64,000 nucleotides of DNA from Mytilus edulis. Its lineage: Eukaryota; Mollusca; Bivalvia; Mytilida; Mytilidae. The notes beneath the pieces were generated by a model, which saw only the letters and a program-made list of their open reading frames with translations, did no database searches and had not been told where the DNA came from. The position numbers and the translations under genes were made by a program. The stretch lies in assembly GCF_963676685.1 (NCBI RefSeq), contig NC_092350.1:7181486-7245485 (forward strand), in the 5' to 3' direction. Below are positions 44,099 through 56,250 of the stretch, piece by piece (position 1 is the first letter of the stretch; every line of letters starts with the position of its first letter).

Positions 44099-44599
44099 TA
44101 TATATAAAATGACTGAATAAATAGTCAACGATAAATCTTACGGGCGATGGATCATATAATTATGATTCAGTACACTACAAAATATAATATATAACAAGTC
44201 TAAAAGGTTACAACATCACCAAAAAAACACAATAAAACGAACAATATGTTAGATATTTCGGATAACAGATATCCTTCCTCGGTAATAACACGATGTTAAA
44301 TGAATCATGTCAATATATTTAAATTAAGACACTATCAAAATCTTGAAATTTATACAATTAAAACGAACATCACAGACGCTGGTACAATTTTAAAAATTTC
44401 CAAACACGGCACAAAGACTACAAAGATATGCCAAAATAAAAATAGAATCGCATTACAAAAAAATAAAAACTGAAAATATCAGTATAAAAACGTTAAAAAA
44501 TTGAATAAAAATGCGAAGTCATATGTTATAGGACTACCGTTTTTGTTATACTGTTACACAAATTTCCAAGGTAAGGAGGCGGGTTAGGGACTCACAAAC
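44099..44599. other. Noncoding, no recognisable feature
   Basis: AT-rich, with A-rich stretches and no readable protein or repeat structure. Confidence 0.4.
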
Positions 44600-44790
44600 A
44601 TGTTAAACCCGTCACATTCTGTATGTGCTGTCCCAAGTCAGGATTCTGTTGTTCGTTGGTTGTCGTTGTTTGTTGTCTGCCGTAATTGTTTTTTTTTTTG
44701 TAGTGTATAATTGTTTGTCACAAATCAGGTCGTTGGTTTTCTCGTTAGAGGTAATTCACATGTGCCGGATCTTTATAGATTATGCTAAGC
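44600..44790 (+). repeat. Common retro-repeat fragment
   Basis: AACATGTTAAACCCGTCACA, TTCTGTATGTGCTGTCCCAA and GTCGTTGGTTTTCTCGTTAG place it in the family at 48220-48530. It is truncated before the CTGACTATGCGG part. Confidence 0.7.
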
Positions 44791-45199
44791 CATATTGACA
44801 GTTCCTGGAGTTCCGGTCATATATATATAACAATACAGCATCATCTCTGAAATCATCTCTGTAGAGCTTTTATCCGACATACATGTATATATATGACAAG
44901 CACAATACATAAAACACATAAAACATAAGCACATCATGCAAAATGAATAATGTTATCAAGCACAGCAATTAATAATCACAATTAAAGCATATAAAGCAAA
45001 CATAAAATGAAGATAAACTAATATTCATGTAATAGCTATTATAAAGCACTAAAAGTAATTCAAGCATTTTAAGAACACATGCAAATAAAAAAAATATGCA
45101 TCAAAATTTAAAAGCCAGAGTATACAAGATAAATAAATAAACTGATCTCCTGCTCACTGAGATCTGCAGGAGGAACACCGACAAGAACTGCCCTCCCAT

Positions 45200-45362
45200 A
45201 GGCGGATCCAAGGGGGAGGGGGGCTAGTGCCCCCCCCTTTTCGTTGGAAAAATTTGGTTGATTATATAGGGAATCATTGAAGCATGACTGGAGCGGGCCC
45301 CCCTTAGGTCAGTCAGCCCCCCCCCCCCCCCCCCCTTAAGAAAAGTTCTGGATCCGCCACTG
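45200..45362. mobile_element. hAT-type MITE (CAGTGGCGGATCC ends), copy 2, with 8-bp duplication
   Basis: The right end GGATCCGCCACTG (to 45362) mirrors the left GGCGGATCC (45201). Flanks are CCTCCCAT (45192-45199) and CCTCCCAA (45363-45370), a 7/8 match, the hAT duplication length. It interrupts the LINE ORF between codons for NWE and GSSC. The interior is C/G runs flanking AAATTTGGTTGATTATATAG. Confidence 0.85.
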
Positions 45363-45369
45363 CCTCCCA

Positions 45370-46500
45370 ATTACCAACCAAACTTTTAAACTGACCCAAT
45401 GGCATTTCTTCCCTCATCTTATTTGGCAGTTTGTTCCAGAGTTTGGCTCCTGCATATCTAAATGAGTGTAGCCCATGGGTAGTTGTCCTTACCCTGGGAA
45501 CCTCTGCTATGTTGTTAACTAAAAGAGTTAATTACATTTTTTAATTTCAATAAGTTCATGTAGATATAATGGACATTGTTTATTAATAATTTTCTATACC
45601 TCAATTGCTATCATTCTAATTCTTCTGATTTCTAAACTTGGTAATTTTGATTTAATTAACAGTTGTTGATAAGTACTACTACAGTAGTCTTCATATATAA
45701 ATCTTTGGGGACGCTCATGTATTTTCTCTGTTTTCTGGTATAACAATCACCACAGAAGTGCCATATTACAGGACAATAGTTAAAATTTGACATAATAAAT
45801 GAATAGTATATAGTAAGTCTACCTAATTTTGTTAGATGTTTACCAATACGTTTAAGTACATGTAACTGTATTGATGACTTTTTACAAATGTTAGAATTAT
45901 GGGCATCAAACTTAAGCTGATAGTCAATTGTTACACCAAGTAATTTCACTTCTTTTTGACAATGTATAATATTACCATCTAAATTAAATGAAATATTTTT
46001 ATTTTCAGTTTTCTTGCCTATGGCTATTGCCTGAAACTTGTCAGGGTTGGTCTCCATATGATTTAGACTGAACCAATTTATTAGCTCTATTAGCTTTCTT
46101 TTTCTTAAATATTTACCACAGTGTCTATGTCAGAGTGTGAATATGACAAAGTATTGTCATCTGCATAATTATACAATGAACTGCTTGACACAAAATGAAA
46201 AATGTCATTCAAGAAAATATTAAAAAGTACAGGTCCTAATATAGAGCCTTGCGGTACACCTTTATATATATCTTTCCAGGTACTCATATCTATACCAACT
46301 TTTACATATGTTTTCTTTTACTTAAATATCTGTCTATCAAGCTTAAAGCTGTTTCAGATAATCCATGTACCTTTAGTTTTAAAATTAATAAATTATGAGG
46401 AAGGCAATCAAAGGCTTTTGAGTGGTCCATCAACACAGCAGCAATATATTGATTATCATCAATAGCCTTCATCCAATCCTTGATCAGAAATTCGCCAATA
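45370..46500 (-). pseudogene. LINE reverse transcriptase pseudogene
   Basis: In minus-strand order: MDHSKAFDCLPHNLLILKLK (motif A, about 46430), [30 protein letters not shown] (about 46240), YADDN (motif C, about 46165), PDKFQAIAIGKK, VKLLGVTIDYQLKFDAH, LHVLKRIGKHL, and at the C-terminus HGLHSFRYAGAKLWNKLP (about 45450). Stops and frameshifts lie near 46310, 46100, 45655 and 45550. The catalytic YADD is intact, but the ORF is not. Confidence 0.85.
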
Positions 46501-48219
46501 TCAGACCAAAGGTGACACCACTGGCATCATGATCGGTAACTTATCTTTCTTCCTTTGTTTGTATATATATCTGACTGTTAGAAGTGTTACCAGTTAAGTC
46601 AATTTTTTCTCAGTTGTAGAATAGGTTACCCTTTTGTTTGGAAAAAGTACCCAAATGAAAATGGAAGTAACAGCTACATATATTCGTCTGTCGCTATGTA
46701 AGCAGTAGTCTGTAAAATATATAAAAAAATCTTTACCCAAGCCTTTACTAATAACAATAAGATACATTATATAAATTAATGTGTTCTGTTTATATGCTCT
46801 GTGGTGTTAAAATGTTTTTAAAAAATGTTCGAGTTATCCCTCTTTGTACATAACAGGTCAATAGACTTATGATTATATTGGTTTCCTGGTGAATCATTCC
46901 CAATCAGAATGATAGTTGTGGGAATGGAAAGATGAAAGTAGTATGTCATATGTCTCTCTTTTTTATGATTTATATGCAATATTTAGAATTTGAATTATAC
47001 TATTTAAAAGTCTTTTCTCACACTAAGAACCTTAGTCTGTATACAATTCTTTTCTAGAGTTTTTTTTTTATCACAGATTCTATTAATGATTCCATTTTGG
47101 CCCCAATATTTTGTTCTAATGTAAACACATTTCTTCACAGGAAAAGGTGTGTTATTCTTTAATTTATTTTATTGTTTTTGTTTGTTTTAAAAGTTTTAAG
47201 GATTATGGTAGATTTTTGCAAACATTGTAACAAGTTATTTTACAAATTCTTCCCACAAGCAATTGCTGGCAATTAAGAATGCCATTCTGTATATTATGCT
47301 ATGATACCCAATAAATTAATCACAGAAAATAGTGACTTGTGGGGTGCACATTTGCAGATAGATATGGCAAGGATTTGTAAAGTAAAAGAACCTCCTTACT
47401 ATACAAATCCTTGAATATGACAAAATCATTGATATGGACAGACTAAGATAATGGTATGTGTATCATATCAGTAGTACATTTCCCTTCACCTTGCTTCAAA
47501 CTTGGTACACAATAACATTTAAAAGTCCATTTCCCAATTAAAAATCTATTTCTGTGCAAATAATATTATCTAGTGGGAGTTAAATTAATATAGCAATTCA
47601 GTCAGGTCTGCATTCAGCTAAATGTAATTTTCTAGTTAAATAATCATGTCAAATTTTTTTTGGCAAATTTCAGACTACATTAACTTCAAAGTAATGAAAT
47701 CATAATATGGTTGCTTTATCTCAACAGATAGACAAATGAGTTGATTCACCAAATCATAACTTTTTACGAGATTTGCAACCTTTTTAAACCATGTTTTAAG
47801 ATTTTATATGTGGAACCACCCCTTGCCTATTGAAATTATGGTGAAAACCCCAAAATTTGGTAAATGAGGAACATTCTAACAAAAGTATTTGTTCATGTAG
47901 GTGGCTACTGTTAATTTTTTTTCAAAATGCGGTCATAAATTTTGCAAAATGATGCCAAATATCAGTTTATAAGGAATTTCCCTACATTATCGATATCACA
48001 ACTACACCATTTATGCAATCGATTAAAATCTTCTTTAACAGAAACAATTAGACATTATTATAACATATGCCTTCATCAAATTATCATCACATTTAAAAAT
48101 GTTTAGATTTTAGGGCAGAATAAGGAGTTTTAATAAAAAAAAAATCAAAATCAGACTGATACTGTGTAAATATTCACTGCAAAAAACTAAGTTAATGTAT
48201 TAGTAAAATACTGAAAAAG
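46501..48219. other. AT-rich noncoding stretch
   Basis: I see no gene, RNA or repeat structure here that I can support. Confidence 0.5.
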
Positions 48220-48530
48220 CAAAAGATCCCGCTAACATGTTTGACTTTGTCATATTCTGTATGTATGTGCCTGTTCCAAGTCAGGAGCCTGTAATTCAGT
48301 GGTTGTCATTTGTTTACGTGTTATATATATTTGTATTTTTTGTACTTTTATAAGGCCATTAGTTTTCTTGTTTGCTTTATTTTACATTTGTCATTTTCAG
48401 GGCCTTTTATAGCTGACTATGCGGTATGTGCTTTGCTCTTTGTTGAAGGCCGTACAGCAACCTATAACAATTATTTTCTATGTCATTTTGTCTCATTGGC
48501 AATCATACCACATCTTCTTTTTTTTTACAT
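48220..48530 (+). repeat. Common retro-repeat, nearly complete copy
   Basis: Contains, in order, TTCTGTATGTATGTGCCTGT, CCAAGTCAGGAGCCTGTAAT, TAGCTGACTATGCGGTATG, TTGTTGAAGGCCGTAC and GTCTCATTGGCAATCATACC. Same family as 33485-33690, 36090-36365, 38310-38605 (minus) and 54660-54960. The 91-codon frame over it is not a gene. Confidence 0.8.
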
Positions 48531-48534
48531 GACT

Positions 48535-49240
48535 GAAGGTGCAGGGCTGAATAACTTCTTTGAAAATTGTAAATGCCAATCATAGTAAATACCATTGACT
48601 TCTCATATGTAAGTTCCCTTTAAACTGACAAACACAAACAATGCAAAAGTTTCCAAGTCAATAAACTATGGGTGACAGGGCCATATAAGAGGGAATGCTA
48701 TTACAATTGCATACTAAATATCATTGGCTTGGTGTTATTGGTTGCTGTAAAGTCAGAAATTATTGCAAGGTTTTTATTATTGGGAAAAATGTGACAAAGT
48801 TGTAAACCCAATAATTTAATCTCACATTTTGAAATATTTTATATGAATTAAACAGGATTTTTCTCAAAATTGTAAAAATCAAAATTGCATTTAAGTCTAA
48901 ACTGACAAAATCTCAATAATAAATGCACACAATAATTTCTGAATTTACAGTAATCATAAACTGATTTAATCACATCTTCAAAATGTAAACTATGCAATTT
49001 AAAGAAGGACTGAGGGGGCTGGGCCAAAAAAAATGCCATGGAAATGAGATGCATCACCTTACGCAGAAAATCACAGAACATGTAAATTCAGCTCAAGTTT
49101 CTAAGTCAATAGACCATGACTGAAGGGGCAGGGCCAAATAATCTCCATGAACTTGATATGTGCCAATGCTAATACAACTGCATATCAAATACCACTGACC
49201 CGCTAATGGTGGTTCTCCTTGAATTGACTTATTAGCAAAT
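48535..49240. repeat. Dispersed repeat (CATGACTGAAGG-GCAGGGC family), split
   Basis: CATGACTGAAGGTGCAGGGC (48532), TGGGTGACAGGGCCATATAA (48670), GGACTGAGGGGGCTGGGCC (49006) and CATGACTGAAGGGGCAGGGC (49116) mark diverged copies of one unit followed by AATGCTA...ACTGCATA.CAAATA. MITE family B copy 2 (48743-48952) is inserted in the second. Confidence 0.65.
48743..48952. mobile_element. MITE family B copy 2
   Basis: CTGTAAAGTCAGAAATTATT at the left mirrors AATAATTTCTGAATTTACAG at the right, with TA after the right end. It is collinear with the copy at 20897-21115 (AAATGTGACA, GAATTAAACAGGATTTTT, ATAAATGCACACAATAATTT). Confidence 0.8.
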
Positions 49241-50787
49241 TTATAAATGTAATCTAAGCATAGATGTTTCATGTGTTGGCTCTCCAATAATTGGTAATCA
49301 TTAATGTTTTTTTTTTTGATATATGGAATAATTTGGAATAGCGTTTTATATAATACGTAAACTATTGTTGAAATCATTCCACAAAAATAGTCTCAAGTGT
49401 GAAATGTTCCAAAGGTACTGTCCTGAAATGAATTACCCTTTATATGTGGACTAAAATTATTTGGGGTCTTCCATGTATTGATTTACCATTTCTAAGTTTA
49501 CTTCCTAGCAAGGTTGTATATGTGAAAACACTGCTTCTGCACTGCTTTTAGTTTGTGTTGGTATATGTGACCTTGAACTGAAGACAACATATTTGATAGG
49601 ATTGAAGCCGTCTTTCCCCAAAAATCACATATGATGAGAATTAACTACAAACTTAACAGCAAAGATACAGAAGAAACATTAGACCAAGAAATTTATAAAA
49701 GACTGGAAAGCAAATTTTCTCAGAATGAAAGAAACATTAATCAGGTGTTAAGTGTGTTGATCACTGCATCTATAACTGTAAGATAATGCTGCTAAAATTG
49801 ATGAAAAGCTGCAACCCTATCTAGTCACTGAGAAGTGCTACACTGTTAATTTATAAGCAGCACATAATCAGTAACAAGAAAGGCTGTTAACTTGTTAATT
49901 TTTGACAGCAATACTTTAAGAAGTTAAAATGTTTACTCCAGATTTTTTAAGAAAATAAGAACTACACAAGAGAAAATAGAAAACTGCACTTCCATTAGAC
50001 CAGTACATCAAGCCCTTATAAAGAAATTAACATTCTGTCCCCAACTACTTTACATGCAACTCTCAATATTACCCTCATCTACTCAATTTGTCCTTTTTCT
50101 CCCTATAGAACATATATCCATACATACCACTCTCATTATTTACCCTCACCCTTCCTCCATTTCTCTCATATCCATACCAACCTTAACCACCTATGTTAGC
50201 CTACTCTGTGCGTTAAATATCCCCATGAAAATGTGTTAGTTGATGAAAAGATTTTAATCATGAAGTACCCGGCATGGAAGAATGAAAAAATTCAATTCTG
50301 AAAAGAAGATCTAAACTTTTCAACATATACATTATTTTTTTTTTAATATTGAGCCAATTTGGAGTTGTAGTTTTTATTTCAATATTAAATGGTTATCATA
50401 ATTTATTTTGAAAATTAAGGTAACAGCCAAAGTTACAATAAGCCAAAATGTGTGATGTAAATTTTAATTAAAGAAATTATCCTTGGATAACCATTTTGAA
50501 GCCAAAATATATATATTTAATCAAAAGGTGTAAAAAATATTTTAAAATAAATGAAAGAAAATAGTCTAAATTAAAAATTGCCAAAAGTTTAAAAAATGCC
50601 AAATGGTACAAAAGTACCTGTCTGCTAATGTACTAGCCAGCTGGCCTGAGGGTTATCTGGACTTTAAGGTGCTAGTTCACCGAAACAAATGGCCGCAGTG
50701 ACCACCAGTCTCTTCCTTTTGGAGTACCAATTTTAGAGTCTCTGATTTGACTAAAGCATGACTTATACAGCCAATATAAAAAAAAAA
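49241..50787. other. Noncoding, no recognisable feature
   Basis: AT-rich, with a CT-rich patch at 50040-50210. No coding evidence. Confidence 0.45.
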
Positions 50788-50810
50788 CCTGACCCAGTTA
50801 ACAAATTAAA

Positions 50811-51412
50811 AAGCCCATCCCCAATTAAAATTTAGATAAAAAGTTAAATACATCCCCAAAAGATAAACACTTTCTCAATTAAATTTGGATAAAAATTTAA
50901 AACATCCCCGATTAAAATTTGGATAAAAATTAAAAACATCCCCAAAAGATAAAAACTTCCGCAATTAAATTTGGATAAAAGTTAAAAACATCCCCAATTA
51001 AAATATGGATAAAAATTTAAAACATTCCCAATTAAAATTTGGATTAAAATTAAAAACATCCCCAATTAAAATATGGATAAAAATTTAAAACATCCCCGAT
51101 TAAAATTTGGATAAAAATTAAAAACATCCCCAATTAAAATATGGATAAAAATTTAAAACATCCCCGATTAAAATTTGGATAAAATTAAAAACATCCCCAA
51201 TTAAAATATGGATAAAAATTAAAAAAATTCCCGATTAAAATTTGGATAAAAGTTAAAAACATCCCCAATTAAAATATGGATAAAAATTTAAAACATTCCC
51301 GATTAAAATTTGGATAAAAAGTTAAAAACATCCCCAATTAAAATATGGATAAAAATTTAAAACATCCCCGATTAAAATTTGGATAAAATTTAAAAACATC
51401 CCCAATTAAAAT
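50811..51412. repeat. Minisatellite with a two-unit higher-order repeat
   Basis: Units of ~32 bp (AATTAAAATTTGGATAAAAA + TTAAAAACATCCCC) are repeated about 18 times. From about 50900 on, two unit types alternate regularly: AATATGG...TTTAAAACATCCCCG and AATTTGG...TTAAAAACATCCCCA. The real repeating block is therefore a ~64-bp dimer. Confidence 0.92.
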
Positions 51413-51414
51413 CG

Positions 51415-51548
51415 AACTGAGTGATCGAGCTCACTCAGTTCATGCATGGTACAAAGGAAAGGATTAGACCACGACTCGGTCGCTGTCTGACCCTTGGTCT
51501 GACCAAGTCAACAGACTTGGTCACGGTCCAACTGAGTGATCTATCTCA
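51415..51548. repeat. Two GAGTGA hairpins flanking a GGTC-rich palindrome
   Basis: ACTGAGTGATCGAGCTCACT(CAGT) at 51417-51440 and ACTGAGTGATCTATCTCACT(CAGT) at 51531-51554 each fold into a 9-bp hairpin. Between them CTTGGTCTGACCAAG is a perfect hairpin and GACTTGGTCACGGTC a related word. The stretch abuts the end of the minisatellite. The 78-codon frame over it has no recognisable content. Confidence 0.75.
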
Positions 51549-51554
51549 CTCAGT

Positions 51555-53210
51555 TTATATCAGTATTAGCAGATACTTGATATGTATGGTGGGGACGTTA
51601 CTATACCTAAATGGAAGGTATAGTATCTGTGAACCCGCAACACAGATGGCGACTTAACTTCCCATACATGTAATCAAGTATCCAATGCTATTACTGATAT
51701 GTAATGTTTATAAAATAACTACTAAAAAACCTACCACAATAATTAAAATAAAAACATTGCATCCAAGTTTCCTGTGGTAAGAAGTGAAATATTTTTTTTT
51801 ATTAAAGTACAAATGTACTCAGTAGTCCAGTTTTAGTTGGTTTCCTTGAAGGTTTTCAAAAGGATCCAAGAATATGTCACCGTTTGGGTAAATACAATGC
51901 GACAGTAACTCAACAATAGAGTAAAACCAAAAGAAAGCTATGAAAATGTCAAAGTACAGTCTTTCCCAATAAACGATTATGGTATCTAATGCAATATGGT
52001 TTTCTTTTTGCCTTGCAAGTCTTTGCATGAAAAATGACACATTTATGTCATACAAATGCTAGTCAGATTACCTCCATATAGCTTTGAAATGTTGATTATT
52101 GTCTAATGATAATGTACCTTCATTTTAAAGGTATACTGTGCACAAAACATAACAGGTTACGATATTCTTGATCCGAGGTTACACAAGAGTCAGATGACAG
52201 ACAGTGTTATTACTATGTACTAGTAGTACAAATTAGTAGGTACTTATTTCATGATGTAGGTGTTAAAAGGTCACTGCAAGCAAGTTTTAAAAGGGGCCAA
52301 TATAACAAAACATGATACAATTTCAAATGCAGAAACCATTATGGCCAGATCTATGTAAAAAAAAACAAGCGAAAAAAACAATTCGAAATGATTACCATTG
52401 AATTTAAAGTGAACCTCAAAACCGACAGGAATCACCATACCTCAAAACATAATTCAGCAGATGGAGAGTTGTCTCATTGACACTCATACCACATCTTCTT
52501 ATATCTATAGAATCACTATACACTAAAATATTATTCTGAAGGAATCAATATACCCAGATATATTATTACAAGCCAACCAGTCTCTTTAGTATGTATTGCT
52601 ACTAAATGTTGTGTACCAAGCAGATACATAGCAAATACCAGCTTTTAGTCTTGTGTGGTCTGACCCAGCCAGGGATGAAAACTCAAAATAACTGAAACAA
52701 GCTTATTTTTAAAAAGCTGTTCTAAATAATATTTTAAAGAAACAAAAAAAAGTTCAAATTAATGTTATTTATTAAAATGAGAAATGATTAATGTAGCAAT
52801 CACCTTGTATAATACTGTTACCTAAGATATAAGAATATGGTAATATTGAAAAAAACATACACCCTGCTTTAGAAAACCCTCATACATATTGTATGGAAGA
52901 ATCTTAGGTGTTTAATTGTTACAGAAATTTCAACTTTACAATCTATTCCACTTGAAAAAAGTAAAACAAATAATAATATATTACATTTTTTTGTGACTAC
53001 TAAACATACAAGTAAAACAATATTAGCATTCTATAAAAATACCATTCTTTTAAATGCATTATGAAATACTATTTGACATTTCTTTTAAACTATTGCAAAA
53101 GAATTCACTGGCTAAAATCACGAGGAGCAACATTCAATTTCATGGGCAGGGTGTTAGATATTGTTTTAAAGCTGAGAAAAAATTTACAAAGTCACAAGAT
53201 TTACCATTAA
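51555..53210. other. Noncoding; fragment of common repeat
   Basis: 52455-52500 (GAGAGTTGTCTCATTGACAC, CATACCACATCTTCTTATAT) is the very end of the common retro-repeat. A 78-codon minus-strand frame (52055-51819) is tryptophan- and phenylalanine-rich but unrecognised. Nothing else is supported. Confidence 0.4.
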
Positions 53211-53866
53211 ATTCATAAACAAGTTAAAAAAATCTTTTCTACAAAAAATAAGAGTTGTCTCCTATTTGCATAAGCCTTATCATGAAATACTATTACCAAA
53301 AGTACCTACAAATAAGGGAGATAACTCATTAAACTTAAAAATGAAGTCATGATTGTGAGGAAGGGGCGTTTAATATCAGATAAAATTGAGAATGGAAACA
53401 CTTTGGAGATGATGATGACGTAAATATAATTTGAAATCAACATGTCAGACCAAACCACTTAATGCATTATCTAGACTTATGTTTACAAGCTGATTTTATT
53501 CAGAGAGCTCTAAATAATACTGTCATCTTACTTTATTTACATCTGATATAGCATATCTAACATAAAATATATAACAATTATAAGTAAACCAATACATTCT
53601 TATTTATTGCAGGCCTTCCATGCAATGAACAAACTAGCTCATATGAAGAGATAAGCATTGTAAGCAGTGTATTCCCACCCCTTAAACCCTAAATCTCACT
53701 CTGCTAGTTTCCACTTCTCACAACTTATGCTTAGTTTGTTAAATTCAAAAACAAGTTAAAATCTTTTTATAAAAAAATTAAGAGTTGTCTGCTATTTGCA
53801 TCAGCCTTATCACGAAATACTGTTACCAAAAGTACCTTCAAATATGGGAGATAACTCATTAAACTC
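53211..53866. repeat. Direct repeat pair, ~128 bp, 527 bp apart
   Basis: 53211-53340 (AAGAGTTGTCTCCTATTTGC ... GGGAGATAACTCATTAAACT) recurs at 53741-53866 with about 90% identity. Unique sequence lies between. This could be the remains of a larger duplication or the ends of an element in direct orientation. Confidence 0.8.
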
Positions 53867-53889
53867 TAGGAGTAGTTATCTGGAATTAT

Positions 53890-54659
53890 CTGTAATGATT
53901 TGGATGAAGAGTTGTCTCATTGTCAATTTCACATCTTCACATCTTCTTATATTTATTTACTCATAATAGGACAGTAGGAAGTTAGAACAGGAGTAAAACA
54001 ATATGCCCCCCCAACTAAAAGGGCATAAAAATTAATTTTTACCAATGGCAGCTGGTTGTTCTCACAAGTCACATCAAAGTCTTACATTAAACACCTAGTA
54101 CATGTATTAATTAAGACTATTTAGGGGGAACTGTAGGCCTATGAAATTCGAAAGTAATCAACATATCTGGTTTAAAAGAATAAATCTTTACAACTGGCTC
54201 TCCCCCTCTTTCTATCTCTCAGAGTAAACATAATTGTATTACTACATATTTTTTTGTAAATAAGTGTTTCCAAGTTCCTCAGATCAACAGAATCCATTCT
54301 TCTGCTTCAGTTGATTTTTAAATTAACAAGCACGCTTTGTCTACAAATAGAAAATAAAATTTCATTCAAAACATGTAAACTAAAATTCACAAAAAATTAT
54401 ATATAATGTTGATGTCAGAAGATATTTACATTGTATCCATATATGGAGTAACCAAGAGACAGAGGCTGAAGAAATTCTTCATATAAAGCAGTTCAGAATT
54501 GTATCAAATCTTATGGCATCTTAAGTATGAAATGCCACCATTGTACTTACATTTTGCTTCAGATTTGTTTAAAATAAACATGTCAATTTTTTCAGGCACC
54601 ATGGATTAAAAATTTTCATTCAACCAAAGATTTCATGGATAAGGACAATACGCCTTCAA
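53890..54659. other. Noncoding; short retro-repeat end
   Basis: 53905-53960 (AGAGTTGTCTCATTGTCAAT, CACATCTTCTTATA) is another 3' end of the common repeat. The rest, to 54659, has no recognisable feature. Confidence 0.4.
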
Positions 54660-54960
54660 ACTAGTTTAACCCTGCCACACTCTGTATGTGCCAGTTATTC
54701 AGTGGTTAATGTTTGTTGCTGTGTAACATATTTGTTTTGTTCATTATTTTAGACATGAATTAGGCAGTTTGTTTTCTTGACTGAATTTTTTTACAATTTT
54801 CATTTTTTGGCCAATTTATAGCTAACGTAACATGTATGTGGTATGGGTTTTACTCATTTCAGGCAGAATTGTTACCTATAGCTGTTAATTTATATGTCAT
54901 TTGGTTTTTTGGAGAGTTTTCTAAAATGCAATCATACCACACACATCTTCATATTTCTAT
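54660..54960 (+). repeat. Common retro-repeat, diverged copy
   Basis: CTGCCACACTCTGTATGTGC, GTTATTCAGTGGTTAATGTT, ATTAGGCAGTTTGTTTTCTT and CAATCATACCACACACATCT follow the family order with several deletions. A further tail fragment (GAAGGTCGTATGTTGACC ... AGTTGTCTCATTGACAATTA) lies at 55186-55280. Confidence 0.7.
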
Positions 54961-56250
54961 ATCTGTAATTAGGTATTGTATTATTATAGAAGCAATAAAC
55001 TAGAACCGTTCATTATCTTTAATGTTACCTTGAAACAAGGATTTTGTTACCGTCAACATACATACCTTAAAGTTGATATTATTTTACATCCAGGTCCTTA
55101 ACTTTATTTAGATTTTACTTCAATAAATATCCAGGATAACTGAAAAAAAAATGAATCCTTAACTGTGATGGTAGTAAAAACACTTATTGAAGGTCGTATG
55201 TTGACCAATAGTTGTTAACTTGTATATCTTTTAGTCTCTGGTGGAGTCAGTTGTCTCATTGACAATTAATTACCACATCTTATTTCGATATTTATACATG
55301 TATATGAAATTTAGTCAATTTTATCAACATCTAATCATAGCAGTTAATACAGATAAATAAGATATACTATTGCTAAAGTGACATATAGGTCCAATGGGCC
55401 AGGTGTAAATATCAAATTGCTATGAATATACATGTAATTGTTTAGATGTATGTGATGATACACAAATATTATTGCAATATATAATATATAAACATATAGA
55501 TATTATTTAATCAATACATCTTTCAATAATAGGAAGCAATTTTTTTTTTAAATACAAATATAAGAGCAGTTTGAACACCGGAAAGAGAGAGAGGAAGATA
55601 TATAGAAAGAGAAAGAGAGTGAGAGAGAATAGTGTGGTGAGTTTTCAATACATTGAATTTTATTTTAGTATAGTAAATACAGCATTTTCATTTATAACAT
55701 GTATAATATTAAATGTGAAGTATTTACATAATGTATGTAATACGTATTTTGGTCATAACTTAATTGTGACCTGTGGTACAGGAACTGTACCCTTGCTTTT
55801 CTTTCAGAAGCACCAATGTTTTTAAAATTCTCTATTTTATTGGGTTAGTTACTCAATCTGGTTTTCTGGTTAGTGTCAGATTTCTTCCTTAGAAATTTCT
55901 CCCTTTTCTACACTAAAATGCAAACTTGTACATCAAAATCATAGCTGCTGAAATGAAATGACTAGACATCAACTACATGTACCTTATGCATATTTACCTT
56001 ATCTTTCGAATGTTAAAGCTTCATGCAGACCCAGTTGTGATGTTCCTCATCTGGGAGATTAATCAGTATATAATCATTCTTCCTTTTTACAAGGATAGGT
56101 TGTTGGCATATCTCTCAATCCCAAACCTGAAGAACCAGAGAATGTTTACTCAAGCTTTATTTCATTTAGATCAATTGCAGACCAAGGCTGAAGAGTCAAA
56201 TCTACCAAAAATTTCATATCAGAGTTTTCTTCTCCTAGACATCCTTTGAA
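54961..56250. other. Noncoding, no recognisable feature
   Basis: Holds a retro-repeat tail at 55186-55280 and a GA-rich patch at 55577-55630. Frames of 84 and 90 codons (55571-55825, 55977-56249) lack any recognised content. Confidence 0.4.

Larger units (their letters stand above)
45118..46500 (-). mobile_element. LINE relic (Jockey/CR1-like), split by a hAT MITE
   Basis: The C-terminal two thirds of a non-LTR reverse transcriptase ORF read on the minus strand. The 5' end is truncated near 46500. A GGVTFGLILANF-type segment leads into KDWMKAIDDNQYIAAVLMDH. The coding end (SSCRCSSC then TGA, about 45160) is separated from the rest by the element at 45200-45362. The 3'UTR probably continues towards 44880. 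Confidence 0.75.

Noticed and set aside
51819-52055. 78-codon minus-strand frame rich in Trp and Phe
   Set aside because: No family resemblance, no convincing acceptor, and the composition is typical of AT-rich chance frames.
55977-56249. 90-codon plus-strand frame
   Set aside because: No recognised motif; it ends at the border of the GC-richer segment and shows no splice or start support.
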